64,000 bases of DNA from Streptomyces sp. NRRL F-6131. Its GTDB lineage: Bacteria; Actinomycetota; Actinomycetes; Streptomycetales; Streptomycetaceae. Below are positions 40,828 through 50,411 of this stretch, piece by piece. The notes below the pieces were generated by a model that had not been told where the DNA came from, made no database searches, and saw nothing but the letters and a program-made list of their open reading frames with translations. The translations under genes and the position numbers were made by a program. How positions within the stretch are numbered: the first letter of the stretch is position 1; every line of letters begins with the position of its first letter. The stretch lies in the NCBI GenBank assembly GCA_000719695.1, contig JOHN01000043.1, positions 1 through 64,000 on the forward strand, read 5' to 3'.

Positions 40828-43800
40828 GTGAGCTCCCCCTACCGTCTGGTGCGCAGCCCCCTCGCGCCGCCCGTCCCGCCCGAACTCGACGCGTACCAGC
40901 GCGCCGTGGTCGAGCACACCGGCGGCCCGCTGCTGGTGCTCGCAGGACCGGGGACGGGCAAGACCACCACGCTCGTCGAGGCCGTCGCCCGGCGGATCGA
41001 GAACGGCACCGACCCCGAGCGGATCCTCGTCCTCACCTTCAGCCGCAAGGCCGCCATGGAGCTGCGCGACCGGATGGCCGGCCGGCTCTCCGCCACCGCC
41101 GCCGGCGCCCGCGCCGCCGCCCCGCAGGCCACCACCTTCCACTCCTTCTGCTACGCCCTGCTCCGCGCCCACCAGGACCCGGCCGACTACGCCGAGCCGC
41201 TGCGCCTGCTCTCCGGCCCCGAGCAGGACGTCATGGTCCGCGAGCTGCTCGCCGGCGGCGCCGAGGACGCCCGGCGCGGCCGCTCCCGGATCGCCTGGCC
41301 GCTCGACCTGCGCGCCTGCCTCACCACCCGCGGCTTCGCCGACGAGGTCCGCGCCGTCCTCGCCCGCAGTCGCGAGCTCGGCCTCGGCGAGAGCGAACTG
41401 GCCCGCTTCGCCGAGGGCGTCCGCCGCCCCGACTGGGCGGCCGCCGCCCACTTCCTCGCCGACTACCTCGACGTCCTCGACCTGCGCGGCGTCCTCGACT
41501 ACGCCGAGCTCGTGCACCGCGCCGTCCTGCTCGCCGAACGCCCCGAGGTCGAGCGGAGCCTGCGCGAGCGCTACGACGCCGTCTTCGTCGACGAGTACCA
41601 GGACACCGACCCCGCCCAGGTCCGGCTGCTGCGCCGGCTGGCCGGCGGCGGGCGCGAGCTGGTCGCCGTCGGCGACCCCGACCAGTCCATCTACGCGTTC
41701 CGCGGCGCCGACATCAACGGCATCCTGGAGTTCCCGCAGACCTTCCGGCACGCCGACGGCCGCCCCGCCGAGGTCAAGGTGCTGCGGGTGTCCCGCCGCT
41801 CCGGCGCCGTGCTGATCGCCGCCGCCCGCGAACTCACCCGCCGGATGCCGATGGGCCGGCTGCCCAGCGACAAGCTCGCCCAGCACCGCGCCCCGCTGCC
41901 CGCCCGGGAGGGCGGCCGGGTCGAGGTCCGCACCTACCCCACGCCCGGCGCCGAGCTGGACTCGATAGCCGACCTGCTGCGCCGCGCCCACCTGGAGGAC
42001 GGCGTGCCGTGGGGAGAGATGGCCGTGCTGGTCAGGGCCGGTGCCCGGTCCATCCCCGGGGTGCGGCGGGCGCTCGGCGCGGCCGGCGTCCCGCTGGAGA
42101 TCGACGGCGACGACCTGCCGCTGCGCGAGGAGCCGGCCGTCGCCCAGCTGCTGCTCGCCCTGCGGGTCTGCGCCGAGCAGGCCGTCCTGGACCGCCGGGA
42201 CGGCCGCGGCGGCGCGGACGGCGAGGGCGGTTCGGACGGTTCGGACGGCCCGGAGCGTGCGGACGGTACGGACGGCGGCGCCCAGGGCGCGCCCGACCCG
42301 CTCACCACCGAGCTCGCCCACGCCCTGCTCACCGGCCCGCTCGGCGGCCTCGACGGTGCCGACCTGCGCCGGCTCGGCCGCACCCTGCGCGAGGAGGAGC
42401 GCGCCGTGCTGCGCGCCGAGGCCGCCGAACGGGCCCGCGCCGCGGCCGCCGTCGACGCCCCCGCCTCCGCCGCCGTCCCCGCCGCCGTCCCCGCCGCCGT
42501 CCCGCGCCCGGCCGGGGACCTGATCCGGGAGGCCCTCGCCGAACCCGAGCGCCTCGCCGTCCTCGCCACCCCCTACGCCCGCCGCGCCCACGACCTCGGC
42601 ACCCTGCTGCGCAAGGTCCGCGAGGCGCTCGCCGGCGGCTGCACCGCCGAGGACGCCCTCTGGCAGCTGTGGGAGGGCTCCCGCCGCTGGCGCGAACGCC
42701 TGGAACGCGCCGCCCTGCGCGGCGGCGCCGCAGGCCGCAACGCCGACCGCGACCTCGACGCCGTCTGCGCCCTCTTCGAGACCGCCGCCCGCGCCGAGGA
42801 GCAGGTCACCGGCCACCGCGGCGCCCTCGACCTGCTCGCCGAGCTGGAGGCCCAGGACATCGCCGCCGACACCCTCACCGTGCGCGCCGTGCGCCCCGAG
42901 GCCGTCCGGCTGATGACCGCCCACCGCGCCAAGGGCCTGGAGTGGCGGCTCGTCGTGGTCGCCGGCGTCCAGGACGGCCTCTGGCCCGACCTGCGCCGCC
43001 GCGGCTCGCTCCTGGAGGCCGACCGGATCGGCCGCGACGGCCTCGCCGAACCGCTCACCCCCGGCGCCCTGCTCGCCGAGGAACGCCGCCTCTTCTACGT
43101 CGCCGCCACCCGGGCCAAGGACCGGCTGGTCGTCACCGCCGTCAAGGCCCCCGCCGACGACGGCGACCAGCCGAGCCGCTTCCTGCGCGAGCTCTACCGC
43201 GAGGACGTCGACCCCCGGACCGGCCGGGTGCTGCGCCGCACCCCGCCGGTCACCGTCGAGGACGTCACCCACCGCCCGCGCCGCCCGCTCGCCGTGCCCG
43301 CGCTGGTCGCCGAGCTGCGCGCGGTCACCGTCGACCCCGCCCGCTCGCCCGAACTGCGCCGCGCCGCCGCCGAACGGCTCGCCACCCTCGCCCTCGCCAC
43401 CGACGACGAGGGCCGCCCGCTCGTCCCCGCCGCCCGCCCCGAGGCCTGGTGGGGCCTGGACGACCCGACCGCCGCCCCCGGCCCGCTGCGCGACGCCGCA
43501 CTGCCCGTGCGGCTGTCCGGCAGCGGCCTGGAACAGCTGGAGAACTGCTCGCTCCAGTGGTTCCTCGACAAGGAGGTCAAGGCCCGCGGCGCCTCCTCCG
43601 CCGCGCAGGGCTTCGGCAACGTCGTCCACGCCCTCGCCGACGAGGTCGGCTCCGGCCGCACCCCCGCCGACCTCGCCGTCCTCATGGAGCGGCTGGACAC
43701 CGTGTGGGACGCGCTCGCCTTCGACGCGCCGTGGAAGTCCCAGCAGGAGAAGTCCGAGGCCAGGGACGCCCTGGAACGCTTCCTCACCTGGCACGTCATG

Positions 43801-44304
43801 GCCCGCGGCCGCGACGTCGTCGCCACCGAGCACGGCTTCGACGTCACCCTCGACGCCGGCGGCGTCCAGGTGCGCATCCGCGGCTCGATGGACCGGGTCG
43901 AGCAGGACGAGGCCGGCCGCGCCTACGTCGTCGACTTCAAGACCGGCAAGCAGACGCCCACCGACAAGTCCCTGCCCGACCACAAGCAGCTCGCCGTCTA
44001 CCAGCTCGCCGTCCGCGCCGGCGCGCTCAACGGGCTGCCCGGCTTCGACGCGGCCACCGCCGCCGAGTCCGGCGGCGCCGAACTCGTCCAGCTCCGCAAG
44101 CCCGACAAGACCGTGCCCGACGCGCCCAAGGTGCAGCGGCAGGACCCGCCCGAGGGCGAGCCGTGGATCGAGAACCTGCTCGCCGACGCCGCCGGGCGGA
44201 TCCTCTCCGAACGCTTCGTCCCGCAGACCGGCGGCGGCTGCGACCGCTGCAGCTTCCGCCGCAGCTGCTCCGCCCAGCGCGACGGCGCCCAGCTCGTGGA
44301 GTAG
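40828..44304 (+). CDS. adnA: ATP-dependent helicase-nuclease subunit AdnA
   Basis: A 1158-residue protein joining a UvrD-like SF1A motor and a RecB-like nuclease, first subunit of AdnAB double-strand break resection. Motor: Walker A AGPGTGKTTTLVEAVAR, Walker B VDEYQDTD, SIYAFRGAD, ATRAKDRLVV. Nuclease (from ~890): VVDFKTGK with D-x-K, then QLAVYQLAV. Cysteines in LENCSLQW and CDRCSFRRSC (C...C-x2-C-x5-C) match the Fe-S staple of AddB-type nucleases. Two Gly/Asp and Ala/Pro/Val-rich inserts (around residues 455-490 and 545-570) are low complexity. GTG start gives the conserved SSPYRLVRS. Counterpart: Rv3202c; adnB follows 112 nt downstream. Confidence 0.93.
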   Translation: MSSPYRLVRSPLAPPVPPELDAYQRAVVEHTGGPLLVLAGPGTGKTTTLVEAVARRIENGTDPERILVLTFSRKAAMELRDRMAGRLSATAAGARAAAPQATTFHSFCYALLRAHQDPADYAEPLRLLSGPEQDVMVRELLAGGAEDARRGRSRIAWPLDLRACLTTRGFADEVRAVLARSRELGLGESELARFAEGVRRPDWAAAAHFLADYLDVLDLRGVLDYAELVHRAVLLAERPEVERSLRERYDAVFVDEYQDTDPAQVRLLRRLAGGGRELVAVGDPDQSIYAFRGADINGILEFPQTFRHADGRPAEVKVLRVSRRSGAVLIAAARELTRRMPMGRLPSDKLAQHRAPLPAREGGRVEVRTYPTPGAELDSIADLLRRAHLEDGVPWGEMAVLVRAGARSIPGVRRALGAAGVPLEIDGDDLPLREEPAVAQLLLALRVCAEQAVLDRRDGRGGADGEGGSDGSDGPERADGTDGGAQGAPDPLTTELAHALLTGPLGGLDGADLRRLGRTLREEERAVLRAEAAERARAAAAVDAPASAAVPAAVPAAVPRPAGDLIREALAEPERLAVLATPYARRAHDLGTLLRKVREALAGGCTAEDALWQLWEGSRRWRERLERAALRGGAAGRNADRDLDAVCALFETAARAEEQVTGHRGALDLLAELEAQDIAADTLTVRAVRPEAVRLMTAHRAKGLEWRLVVVAGVQDGLWPDLRRRGSLLEADRIGRDGLAEPLTPGALLAEERRLFYVAATRAKDRLVVTAVKAPADDGDQPSRFLRELYREDVDPRTGRVLRRTPPVTVEDVTHRPRRPLAVPALVAELRAVTVDPARSPELRRAAAERLATLALATDDEGRPLVPAARPEAWWGLDDPTAAPGPLRDAALPVRLSGSGLEQLENCSLQWFLDKEVKARGASSAAQGFGNVVHALADEVGSGRTPADLAVLMERLDTVWDALAFDAPWKSQQEKSEARDALERFLTWHVMARGRDVVATEHGFDVTLDAGGVQVRIRGSMDRVEQDEAGRAYVVDFKTGKQTPTDKSLPDHKQLAVYQLAVRAGALNGLPGFDAATAAESGGAELVQLRKPDKTVPDAPKVQRQDPPEGEPWIENLLADAAGRILSERFVPQTGGGCDRCSFRRSCSAQRDGAQLVE

Positions 44305-44416
44305 CGGGACAGCCGGGCAGGGAGCGCCGGGGCCGCCGGCGGGAGTAGCCGACGCAACACGTGGCCGTCGCCACAGCGGCGCCCGACCTGTCGGTGCCCC
44401 CCGTTACCGTTGCGTG

Positions 44417-47400
44417 GTGACCGCCGTGCTCAGCCATCCCGACCAGCTCAAGGAGCTGCTGGGCATCCCCTTCAACCGGGAGCAGATGGCCGCCGTCGGC
44501 GCCCCCCTGCGGCCCGCCGTCATCGTCGCCGGCGCCGGCTCCGGCAAGACCACCGTGATGGCCGCCCGGGTCGTCTGGCTGGTCGGCTCCGGCGCCGTCC
44601 GCCCCGACCAGGTCCTCGGCCTCACCTTCACCAACAAGGCCGCCGGCGAACTCGCCGAGCGCGTCCGCGCCGCCCTGCGGCTCGCCGGCGTGGGACAGCC
44701 CCCGGAGGAGGACGGCCGGCCCGCCGACCCCGACGGCGAGGCCCTCGGCGAACCCGAGATCTCCACCTACCACGCCTTCGCCGGCCGCCTCCTCAAGGAG
44801 CACGGCCTGCGCATCGGCATCGAGCCCGATGTGCGGCTGCTCGCCGACGCCACCCGCTTCCAGCTCGCCGCCAAGGTGCTGCGCACCGCCCGCGGCCCGT
44901 TCCCCGCCCTCACCGGCACCTTCACCAGTCTCGTCGCCGACCTCACCGCCCTCGACGGCGAACTCGCCGAGCACCTCGTCGACCCCGGGCGGCTGCGCGC
45001 CCACGACGAGGAACTGCTCGACGCCCTGGCCGGCGTCCGGCTCACCAACGAGGACCTGCGGGCCGTGCCCACCACCGCCCGCGCCCGCCTGGAACTGCTG
45101 CGCCTGGTCGAGGACTACCGGCGCCGCAAGAGCGCCGCCGGCCTGATGGACTTCGGTGACCAGATCGCCGCCGCCGCCCGCCTCGCCCAGCAGCGCCCCG
45201 AGGTCGGCGCCCTGCTGCGCGACCAGTACCGGGTCGTCCTGCTCGACGAGTACCAGGACACCTCCGTCGCCCAGCGGCTGATGCTGGCCGGCCTGTTCGG
45301 CGCGGGCCCCGGAGGACCCGCCCCCGGCCACCCCGTCACCGCCGTCGGCGACCCCTGCCAGGCCATCTACGGCTGGCGCGGCGCCTCCGTCGCCAACCTC
45401 GACGACTTCCCCCGGCACTTCCCGGCCGCCGACGGCACCCCCGCCGACCGCTACGCGCTCAGCGAGAACCGCCGCAGCGGCGGCCGGCTGCTCGCCTTCG
45501 CCAACGAGCTCGCCGCGCCGCTGCGCGCCATGCACGAGGGCGTGGAGGCGCTGCGCCCCGCCCCCGGCGCCGAACTCGACGGCCGGGTGCGGGCCGCGCT
45601 GCTGCCCACCCACGCCGAGGAGGTCGACTGGCTCGCCGACGAGATCGCCCACCTGGTGCGCACCGGCACCGCCCCCGGCCGGATCGCCGTGCTGTGCCGG
45701 GGCGGCGCGGCCTTCCCCGACGTGCACGCCGCGCTGGTCGCCCGCGAGGTGCCGGTCGAGGTGGTCGGCCTCGGCGGGCTGCTCCACCTGCCCGAGGTCG
45801 CCGACCTGGTCGCGGTCTGCGAGGTGCTCCAGGACCCGACCGCCAACGCCGCGCTGGTCCGGCTGCTGATCGGCCCGCGCTGGCGGATCGGCCCGCGCGA
45901 CCTCGCCCTGCTCGGCCGGCGGGCCGCCGAGCTCGTCCGCACCGAGCGGCCCGAGGGAGTGGAGCCGCTCGCCGCCGCCGTCGCCGAGACCGACCCCACC
46001 GAGGTCGTCTCGCTCGCCGACGCCCTGGAGAGCTTCCTCGACAACGACGAACCCGAGGACCCCGACGGTCCGGCGTTCTCCGCCGAGGCCCGGGTCCGCT
46101 TCGCCCGGCTCGCCCGCGAACTGCGCGACCTGCGCCGCTCGCTCGCCGAACCGCTGATGGACGTGCTGCACCGGGTCCTCGCCGTCACCGGCCTGGAGGT
46201 CGAACTCGCCGCCTCCCCGCAGGCGCTCGCCGCCCGCCGCCGGGAGACCCTGCACGCCTTCCTCGACGTCGCCGCCTCCTTCGCCGACCTCGACGGCGAC
46301 CCCGGCCTGGCCGCCTTCCTGGGCTTCCTGCGCGCCGCCCAGGAGCACGACCGCGGCCTGGACGCCGGCCTGCCCGGCGGCGAGGACACCGTCAAGGTCC
46401 TCACCGCGCACAAGTCCAAGGGCCTGGAGTGGGACGTCGTCGTCGTCCCCGGACTGGTCAAGGGAGCGTTCCCCAGCACCACCGCGCGCGAGCGCTGGAC
46501 CAGCGCCAAGCGCGTCCTGCCGCACGCCCTGCGCGGCGACGCGGCCACCCTGCCCGACGTGCGGGGCGGCTGGACCGCCAAGGCCGTGAAGGAGTTCAGG
46601 GCCGCCCTCGCCGAGCACTCCGCCACCGAGGAACTGCGCCTCGGTTACGTCGCCTTCACCCGCCCCCGCGCCCTGCTGCTCGCCTCCGGCCACTGGTGGG
46701 GGCCCAGCCAGAAGACCCCGCGCGGCCCCTCCGCCTTCCTGGAGCAGCTGCGCGAGCACGCCGAACGCCCCGGCAACGGCACGGTCGACGTCTGGGCCGA
46801 ACCGCCCGCCGAGGGCGCGGAGAACCCGGCGCTCGCCGAGCCCGCCGAACGTCCCTGGCCGCTGCCGCTCGACCCGGCCGCCCAGCACGCCCGCCGCCGG
46901 GTCGCCGAGGTCGTGCACCGGCGCCTCGCCGGGCAGCCCGCCCCCGAGCCCGGGCCGATGGCGCCCGAGGACCGCCGACTGGTGGAGTCCTGGGACCGCG
47001 ACCTCACCGCGTTGATAGGGGAGTTGGAACGCTCCCGCAGCCGGGTGCGGGAGGTTCCGCTGCCCGCCTCGCTCTCCGCCACCCAGCTGCTGCGGCTGGC
47101 CGCCGACCCGGACGGTTTCGCGCACGACCTCGCCCGCCCGATGCCCCGCCCGCCGCAGCCCGCCGCCCGGCGCGGCACCCGCTTCCACGCCTGGGTGCAG
47201 TCCCGGATCGAACCGCTGATGCTGATCGGCCCCGGCGCGCTGCCCGGCGCCGACGACGACGGCATCGAGGACGAGCAGGACCTCGAACGCCTCAAGGAGG
47301 CCTTCCTGCGCACCCCGTACGCGGACCGCGCCCCGCTGCGGGTCGAAGCGCCGTTCCAGCTGGTGCTGGCGGGGCGGGTGGTGCGCGGCCGGATCGACGC

Positions 47401-47665
47401 GGTCTACCGTGACGGTGACGACGGGTCGGAATTCGGCGGCGCGTCACGCTACGAAGTGGTGGACTGGAAGACGCACCGCGAGGAGACCGCCGACCCGCTC
47501 CAACTCGCCGTGTACCGACTGGCGTGGGCCGAACAGGCCGGCGTTCCCCCGGAGCAGGTCACGGCCTCGTTCCTGTACGTCAGGAGCGGCCGGATCGAAC
47601 AACCGGCAGGACTTCCCGACCGAAAAGAGTTGGAACGGCTCCTGATCGGGAACAGTGAAGAATGA
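44417..47665 (+). CDS. adnB: ATP-dependent helicase-nuclease subunit AdnB
   Basis: A 1082-residue partner of AdnA with the same architecture. Motor: FNREQMAAVGAPL Q motif, AGAGSGKTTVMAARV, LLDEYQDTSVAQ, AIYGWRGAS, TAHKSKGLEWDVVVVPG. Nuclease: RIDAVYRDGD, VVDWKTH (D-x-K) and QLAVYRLAW; RGTRFHAW provides the early His. No Fe-S cysteine set. In mycobacteria AdnB supplies the leading motor. The second GTG of a GTGGTG pair is chosen because TACCGT (44405-44410) would place a leaderless start 6 nt downstream; the first GTG (44414) is equally possible on sequence alone. Confidence 0.92.
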   Translation: MTAVLSHPDQLKELLGIPFNREQMAAVGAPLRPAVIVAGAGSGKTTVMAARVVWLVGSGAVRPDQVLGLTFTNKAAGELAERVRAALRLAGVGQPPEEDGRPADPDGEALGEPEISTYHAFAGRLLKEHGLRIGIEPDVRLLADATRFQLAAKVLRTARGPFPALTGTFTSLVADLTALDGELAEHLVDPGRLRAHDEELLDALAGVRLTNEDLRAVPTTARARLELLRLVEDYRRRKSAAGLMDFGDQIAAAARLAQQRPEVGALLRDQYRVVLLDEYQDTSVAQRLMLAGLFGAGPGGPAPGHPVTAVGDPCQAIYGWRGASVANLDDFPRHFPAADGTPADRYALSENRRSGGRLLAFANELAAPLRAMHEGVEALRPAPGAELDGRVRAALLPTHAEEVDWLADEIAHLVRTGTAPGRIAVLCRGGAAFPDVHAALVAREVPVEVVGLGGLLHLPEVADLVAVCEVLQDPTANAALVRLLIGPRWRIGPRDLALLGRRAAELVRTERPEGVEPLAAAVAETDPTEVVSLADALESFLDNDEPEDPDGPAFSAEARVRFARLARELRDLRRSLAEPLMDVLHRVLAVTGLEVELAASPQALAARRRETLHAFLDVAASFADLDGDPGLAAFLGFLRAAQEHDRGLDAGLPGGEDTVKVLTAHKSKGLEWDVVVVPGLVKGAFPSTTARERWTSAKRVLPHALRGDAATLPDVRGGWTAKAVKEFRAALAEHSATEELRLGYVAFTRPRALLLASGHWWGPSQKTPRGPSAFLEQLREHAERPGNGTVDVWAEPPAEGAENPALAEPAERPWPLPLDPAAQHARRRVAEVVHRRLAGQPAPEPGPMAPEDRRLVESWDRDLTALIGELERSRSRVREVPLPASLSATQLLRLAADPDGFAHDLARPMPRPPQPAARRGTRFHAWVQSRIEPLMLIGPGALPGADDDGIEDEQDLERLKEAFLRTPYADRAPLRVEAPFQLVLAGRVVRGRIDAVYRDGDDGSEFGGASRYEVVDWKTHREETADPLQLAVYRLAWAEQAGVPPEQVTASFLYVRSGRIEQPAGLPDRKELERLLIGNSEE

Positions 47666-47855
47666 GTCACGGAGAGCATTCAAGTCATCACGGCATCGGG
47701 CGAAACCTGTGCGTAGTGCACGTTTCGCGCCTATTGTGGGGTCGGTAACCGGTCAACCCCCGTGCTCCGGCCGCCAGCGAGGCCCGCAGTCCCCAACCCT
47801 CAGTCATCACCGCAGGTGCCCACGGGCATCCGCGTCTTCTGCTGGAGAACCGAAG

Positions 47856-49136
47856 TTGAGCGCGACCGGATGGATCAGAGAACGGTTCGCCGGGCCGACC
47901 CCGGGAGCCGCACCCGGCGCGACCGGCACCTGGCCGAGGACGGCGCTGTCGCTGCCGTTCATCGGCATGGCGCTGGTCGTCGTCCTCGACTACTTCACCG
48001 ACGCCGCGGTGACCGTCGAACCGGCGCTCACCGCCGTCCCCGCGCTGGCCGCCGTGGTCAGCCGCCGGACCTGGTACCCCCTCGCCATCGGCGCCTGCAC
48101 CGAGGCCGCCGCCTTCGTCATGGCCGTCCACAACGACGTGCTCGGCGAGTCCGTGCACAGCGCCACCGTCTTCGCCATCGTCCTCGTCGCCGTCATCGGC
48201 TGGGTCAGCGCCACCCTGAGACTGCGCCAGGAGCGCCTCCTCGCCGACGCCCAGCTCGTCGCCGCCATCGCCCGCCGCGTCCTGCTGCGCCCCGTCCCCG
48301 ACCGCGTCGGCACCGTCCGGGCCGCCGTCCACTACGCGGCCGCCGCTGCCCACGCCCGGATCGGCGGCGACCTCTACGAGGTGGTCAACACCCGGCACGG
48401 CGTGCGCGCCGTGGTCGGCGACGTGCGCGGCAAGGGCCTCGGCGCCGTCGAGACCGCCGCCGCCGTGCTCGGCGCCTTCCGCGAGGCCGCCCACCAGGAA
48501 GCCGCCCTCGACAGGGTCGCCGGCTGGCTCGCCGACAGCCTCGACCGCGCCCTCCACGAGAACGACCACCCCGGCGTCGAGGAGGAGTTCGTCACCCTGG
48601 TCCTCATCGGCGTGCGCCCCGACGGCACCGCCGAGATCGTCAACTGCGGCCACCCCGCCCCGCTGCTGCTGCGCGGCGGCGAGGCCGTCCACCCGCTCGA
48701 ACTCGCCGAGACGGTGCCCCCGCTCGGCGTCCTCGACCCCGCCGACGTCCGCCCCCCGGTCCACCGCGTCCCGCTGCGCCCCGGCGACCGGGTCCTGCTC
48801 TTCACCGACGGCGTCATCGAGGCCCGCGACCGGACCGGCGCCTTCTACCCGCTCGCCGAACGGTTCCCGCGCCACGCCGACGGCGGCCCCGTCGACGTGC
48901 TGCGCCGCCTGCACGAGGACGTGGTGCGGCACGTCGGGCGCCAACTCGGCGACGACGCCGCCATGCTGCTCCTCCAGTACGACCCGCCGCCGGTCACCGA
49001 CCGGCCCGCCACCGCCACCGCCGCCGAGGCCGCGCCGGCCCCGGCCGACCCCGGCGGGCCGCCCGCCCCGCCGGCCCCCCGCACCCCGCCCGTTCCGCAC
49101 GTCCCGCAGCAGAACGGGCACCTCTCCCGGCAATGA
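47856..49136 (+). CDS. membrane-anchored PP2C-family (SpoIIE-type) Ser/Thr phosphatase
   Basis: A 426-residue protein: three or four membrane helices in the first ~125 residues (LSLPFIGMALVVVLDYF, ALTAVPALAAVVS, TVFAIVLVAVIGWVSA) and a cytoplasmic PP2C_2 phosphatase domain. Metal-binding acids are in IGGDLYEV, VVGDVRGKGL, LFTDGVIEARD and GDDAAMLL; NCGHPAPLLL is also typical. A Pro/Ala tail closes it. Such proteins dephosphorylate anti-anti-sigma factors in streptomycetes; the target here is unknown. A TTG start (SATGWIRERF) has TGGAG 9 nt upstream; no better start exists before the first helix. Sensor domains are absent. Confidence 0.85.
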   Translation: MSATGWIRERFAGPTPGAAPGATGTWPRTALSLPFIGMALVVVLDYFTDAAVTVEPALTAVPALAAVVSRRTWYPLAIGACTEAAAFVMAVHNDVLGESVHSATVFAIVLVAVIGWVSATLRLRQERLLADAQLVAAIARRVLLRPVPDRVGTVRAAVHYAAAAAHARIGGDLYEVVNTRHGVRAVVGDVRGKGLGAVETAAAVLGAFREAAHQEAALDRVAGWLADSLDRALHENDHPGVEEEFVTLVLIGVRPDGTAEIVNCGHPAPLLLRGGEAVHPLELAETVPPLGVLDPADVRPPVHRVPLRPGDRVLLFTDGVIEARDRTGAFYPLAERFPRHADGGPVDVLRRLHEDVVRHVGRQLGDDAAMLLLQYDPPPVTDRPATATAAEAAPAPADPGGPPAPPAPRTPPVPHVPQQNGHLSRQ

Positions 49137-49137
49137 G

Positions 49138-49164
49138 CGGGGCCGGTCCGCCGGACCGGCCCCG
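49138..49164. terminator. 12-bp hairpin between PP2C and EEP genes
   Basis: CGGGGCCGGTCC (49138-49149) pairs with GGACCGGCCCCG (49153-49164) across 3 nt, immediately after the phosphatase stop codon and 49 nt before the end of the convergent nuclease gene. Confidence 0.75.
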
Positions 49165-49213
49165 CCCCGCCCGGTTCCGCCCGGTCCTGCCCCGCCCCGT
49201 TCGGTTCCACCGG

Positions 49214-50185
49214 CTACAGCGACACCCGGACCACCAGCGGGCGGTGGTCCGACACCGCCGTCCGCGGCGCCGAGGCCGGACCCACCGCCGCCCGCGGCAC
49301 CCCCACCGCCAGCACGTGGTCGAACTGCACGGTCGGCCGGTGCGACGGATAGGTGGGCGTGCGCGCCAGGTCGTACCAGCCCTGCAGCCGCGCCCGCGGC
49401 TCCCGCACCCGCCGCCGGCGCGGCTCCACCAGCGCCGGCCGGGCCCGCCGGGCCGCCCGCAGCTCCCGCACCCGCGCCCGCGGCGCCGACCGCTCCAGCG
49501 CGCTCGCCCCGCCCAACACCGTGCGCGGCACCGCGCCCACCAGGTTGAAGTCCCCCAGCACCAGGTACGGCTGCGGCAGGTCGGCGATCCAGCGGCGGAT
49601 CGCCGCCAGCTGCGCCATGTTCCAGCCCGGCACGAAGGACAGGTGCGCCGCCACCACCGTGAACGGCCCGTGCTCGCCCTCCAGCACCGCCGCCAGCGCC
49701 GCGCGCGGCTCGTCCGGCACCGGCGTCAGCCCGCGTCGACCGGCCACCCGCAGGGGCAGTCCGAACGGCGCCGGCGCGAACCGGCGGGCCCGCCAGTGCC
49801 GCACCGGAAGCCGGGTCAGCAGGGCCGTGCCGTACGCGGGCGGTGCGCCCGGGCCGTCGTCGGACGGCCCGTAGACCCGGATCCCGGGGGGCGCCGACGG
49901 CTCCGGCAGCCAGCCGGCCACCGGGGCGGGGCGCCCGTGCAGGGCGGCGGCGAACCGCCAGTCGGTGGCGCCCATCGCGGCCGCGGCGAGGGCGGTCTGG
50001 TCGGTGCCGCCGGAGCGGGCCTGGTGGCGGTCCACCTCCTGGAGGGCCAGCACGTCGGCGTCCAGCGCGGTCACCGCCTCCGCGAGCGGTCCGCCGGGGT
50101 CGGGCGGGAAGGGCCGCGGGGCGCCGTCGGGCGCCAGGGGTCGACCGTGCAGCAGATTGAACGTGGCGATGCGCAACTGGCTCAC
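49214..50185 (-). CDS. endonuclease/exonuclease/phosphatase (EEP) family protein
   Basis: A 323-residue metal-dependent phosphohydrolase of the DNase I/exonuclease III fold. Motifs: LRIATFNLLHG (Asn), LALQEVDR (catalytic Glu), VVAAHLSFV, VLGDFNLVG (Asp/Asn), VQFDHVLAVG and VSDHRPLVVRVSL (Asp-His dyad). No signal peptide. Substrate may be DNA, RNA or a phospholipid/inositol phosphate; sequence does not say. An Arg-rich insertion of ~40 residues (VRELRAARRARPALVEPR) is unusual. GTG start fits the family N-terminus SQLRIATFN. It is divergent from padR across ~225 bp. Confidence 0.87.
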   Translation of the reverse strand: MSQLRIATFNLLHGRPLAPDGAPRPFPPDPGGPLAEAVTALDADVLALQEVDRHQARSGGTDQTALAAAAMGATDWRFAAALHGRPAPVAGWLPEPSAPPGIRVYGPSDDGPGAPPAYGTALLTRLPVRHWRARRFAPAPFGLPLRVAGRRGLTPVPDEPRAALAAVLEGEHGPFTVVAAHLSFVPGWNMAQLAAIRRWIADLPQPYLVLGDFNLVGAVPRTVLGGASALERSAPRARVRELRAARRARPALVEPRRRRVREPRARLQGWYDLARTPTYPSHRPTVQFDHVLAVGVPRAAVGPASAPRTAVSDHRPLVVRVSL

Positions 50186-50373
50186 GCCGTACGACGTTAC
50201 CGGTCGCCGGTGACGGGCCGGCGCCCGCTCCCGGCCCGGGGGCGGTCCGCTCGGGGCCGGCCGGGTCGGGTCGGGTCCGGGGGGATCCCCGCGGGCGCGG
50301 GTCCTCCTGGACGCGGCCCCGTCGGCGGTGCCCCGTCGGCGGTGCCCCTTCGGGCGTCGGCCGACCCCCCGGC

Positions 50374-50401
50374 TTGACCCGTCGAGCATACCCGGTATAC
50401 A
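50374..50401 (+). promoter_or_regulatory. padR promoter, candidate for leaderless transcription
   Basis: TTGACC (50374-50379) and TATACA (50396-50401) are spaced by 16 nt. A start about 8 nt after the -10 box coincides with the padR ATG at 50410, and no Shine-Dalgarno sequence is present. Confidence 0.6.
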
Positions 50402-50411
50402 TACTCGGTAT
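50388..50411. promoter_or_regulatory. tandem palindromic PadR operator
   Basis: ATACCCGGTAT (50388-50398) is a perfect inverted repeat with a 1-nt centre; ATACTCGGTAT (50401-50411) is a near-perfect second copy with its centre 13 bp away. Together they cover the -10 box and the start codon. ATAC/GTAT half-sites resemble known PadR operators; autorepression is inferred. Confidence 0.6.
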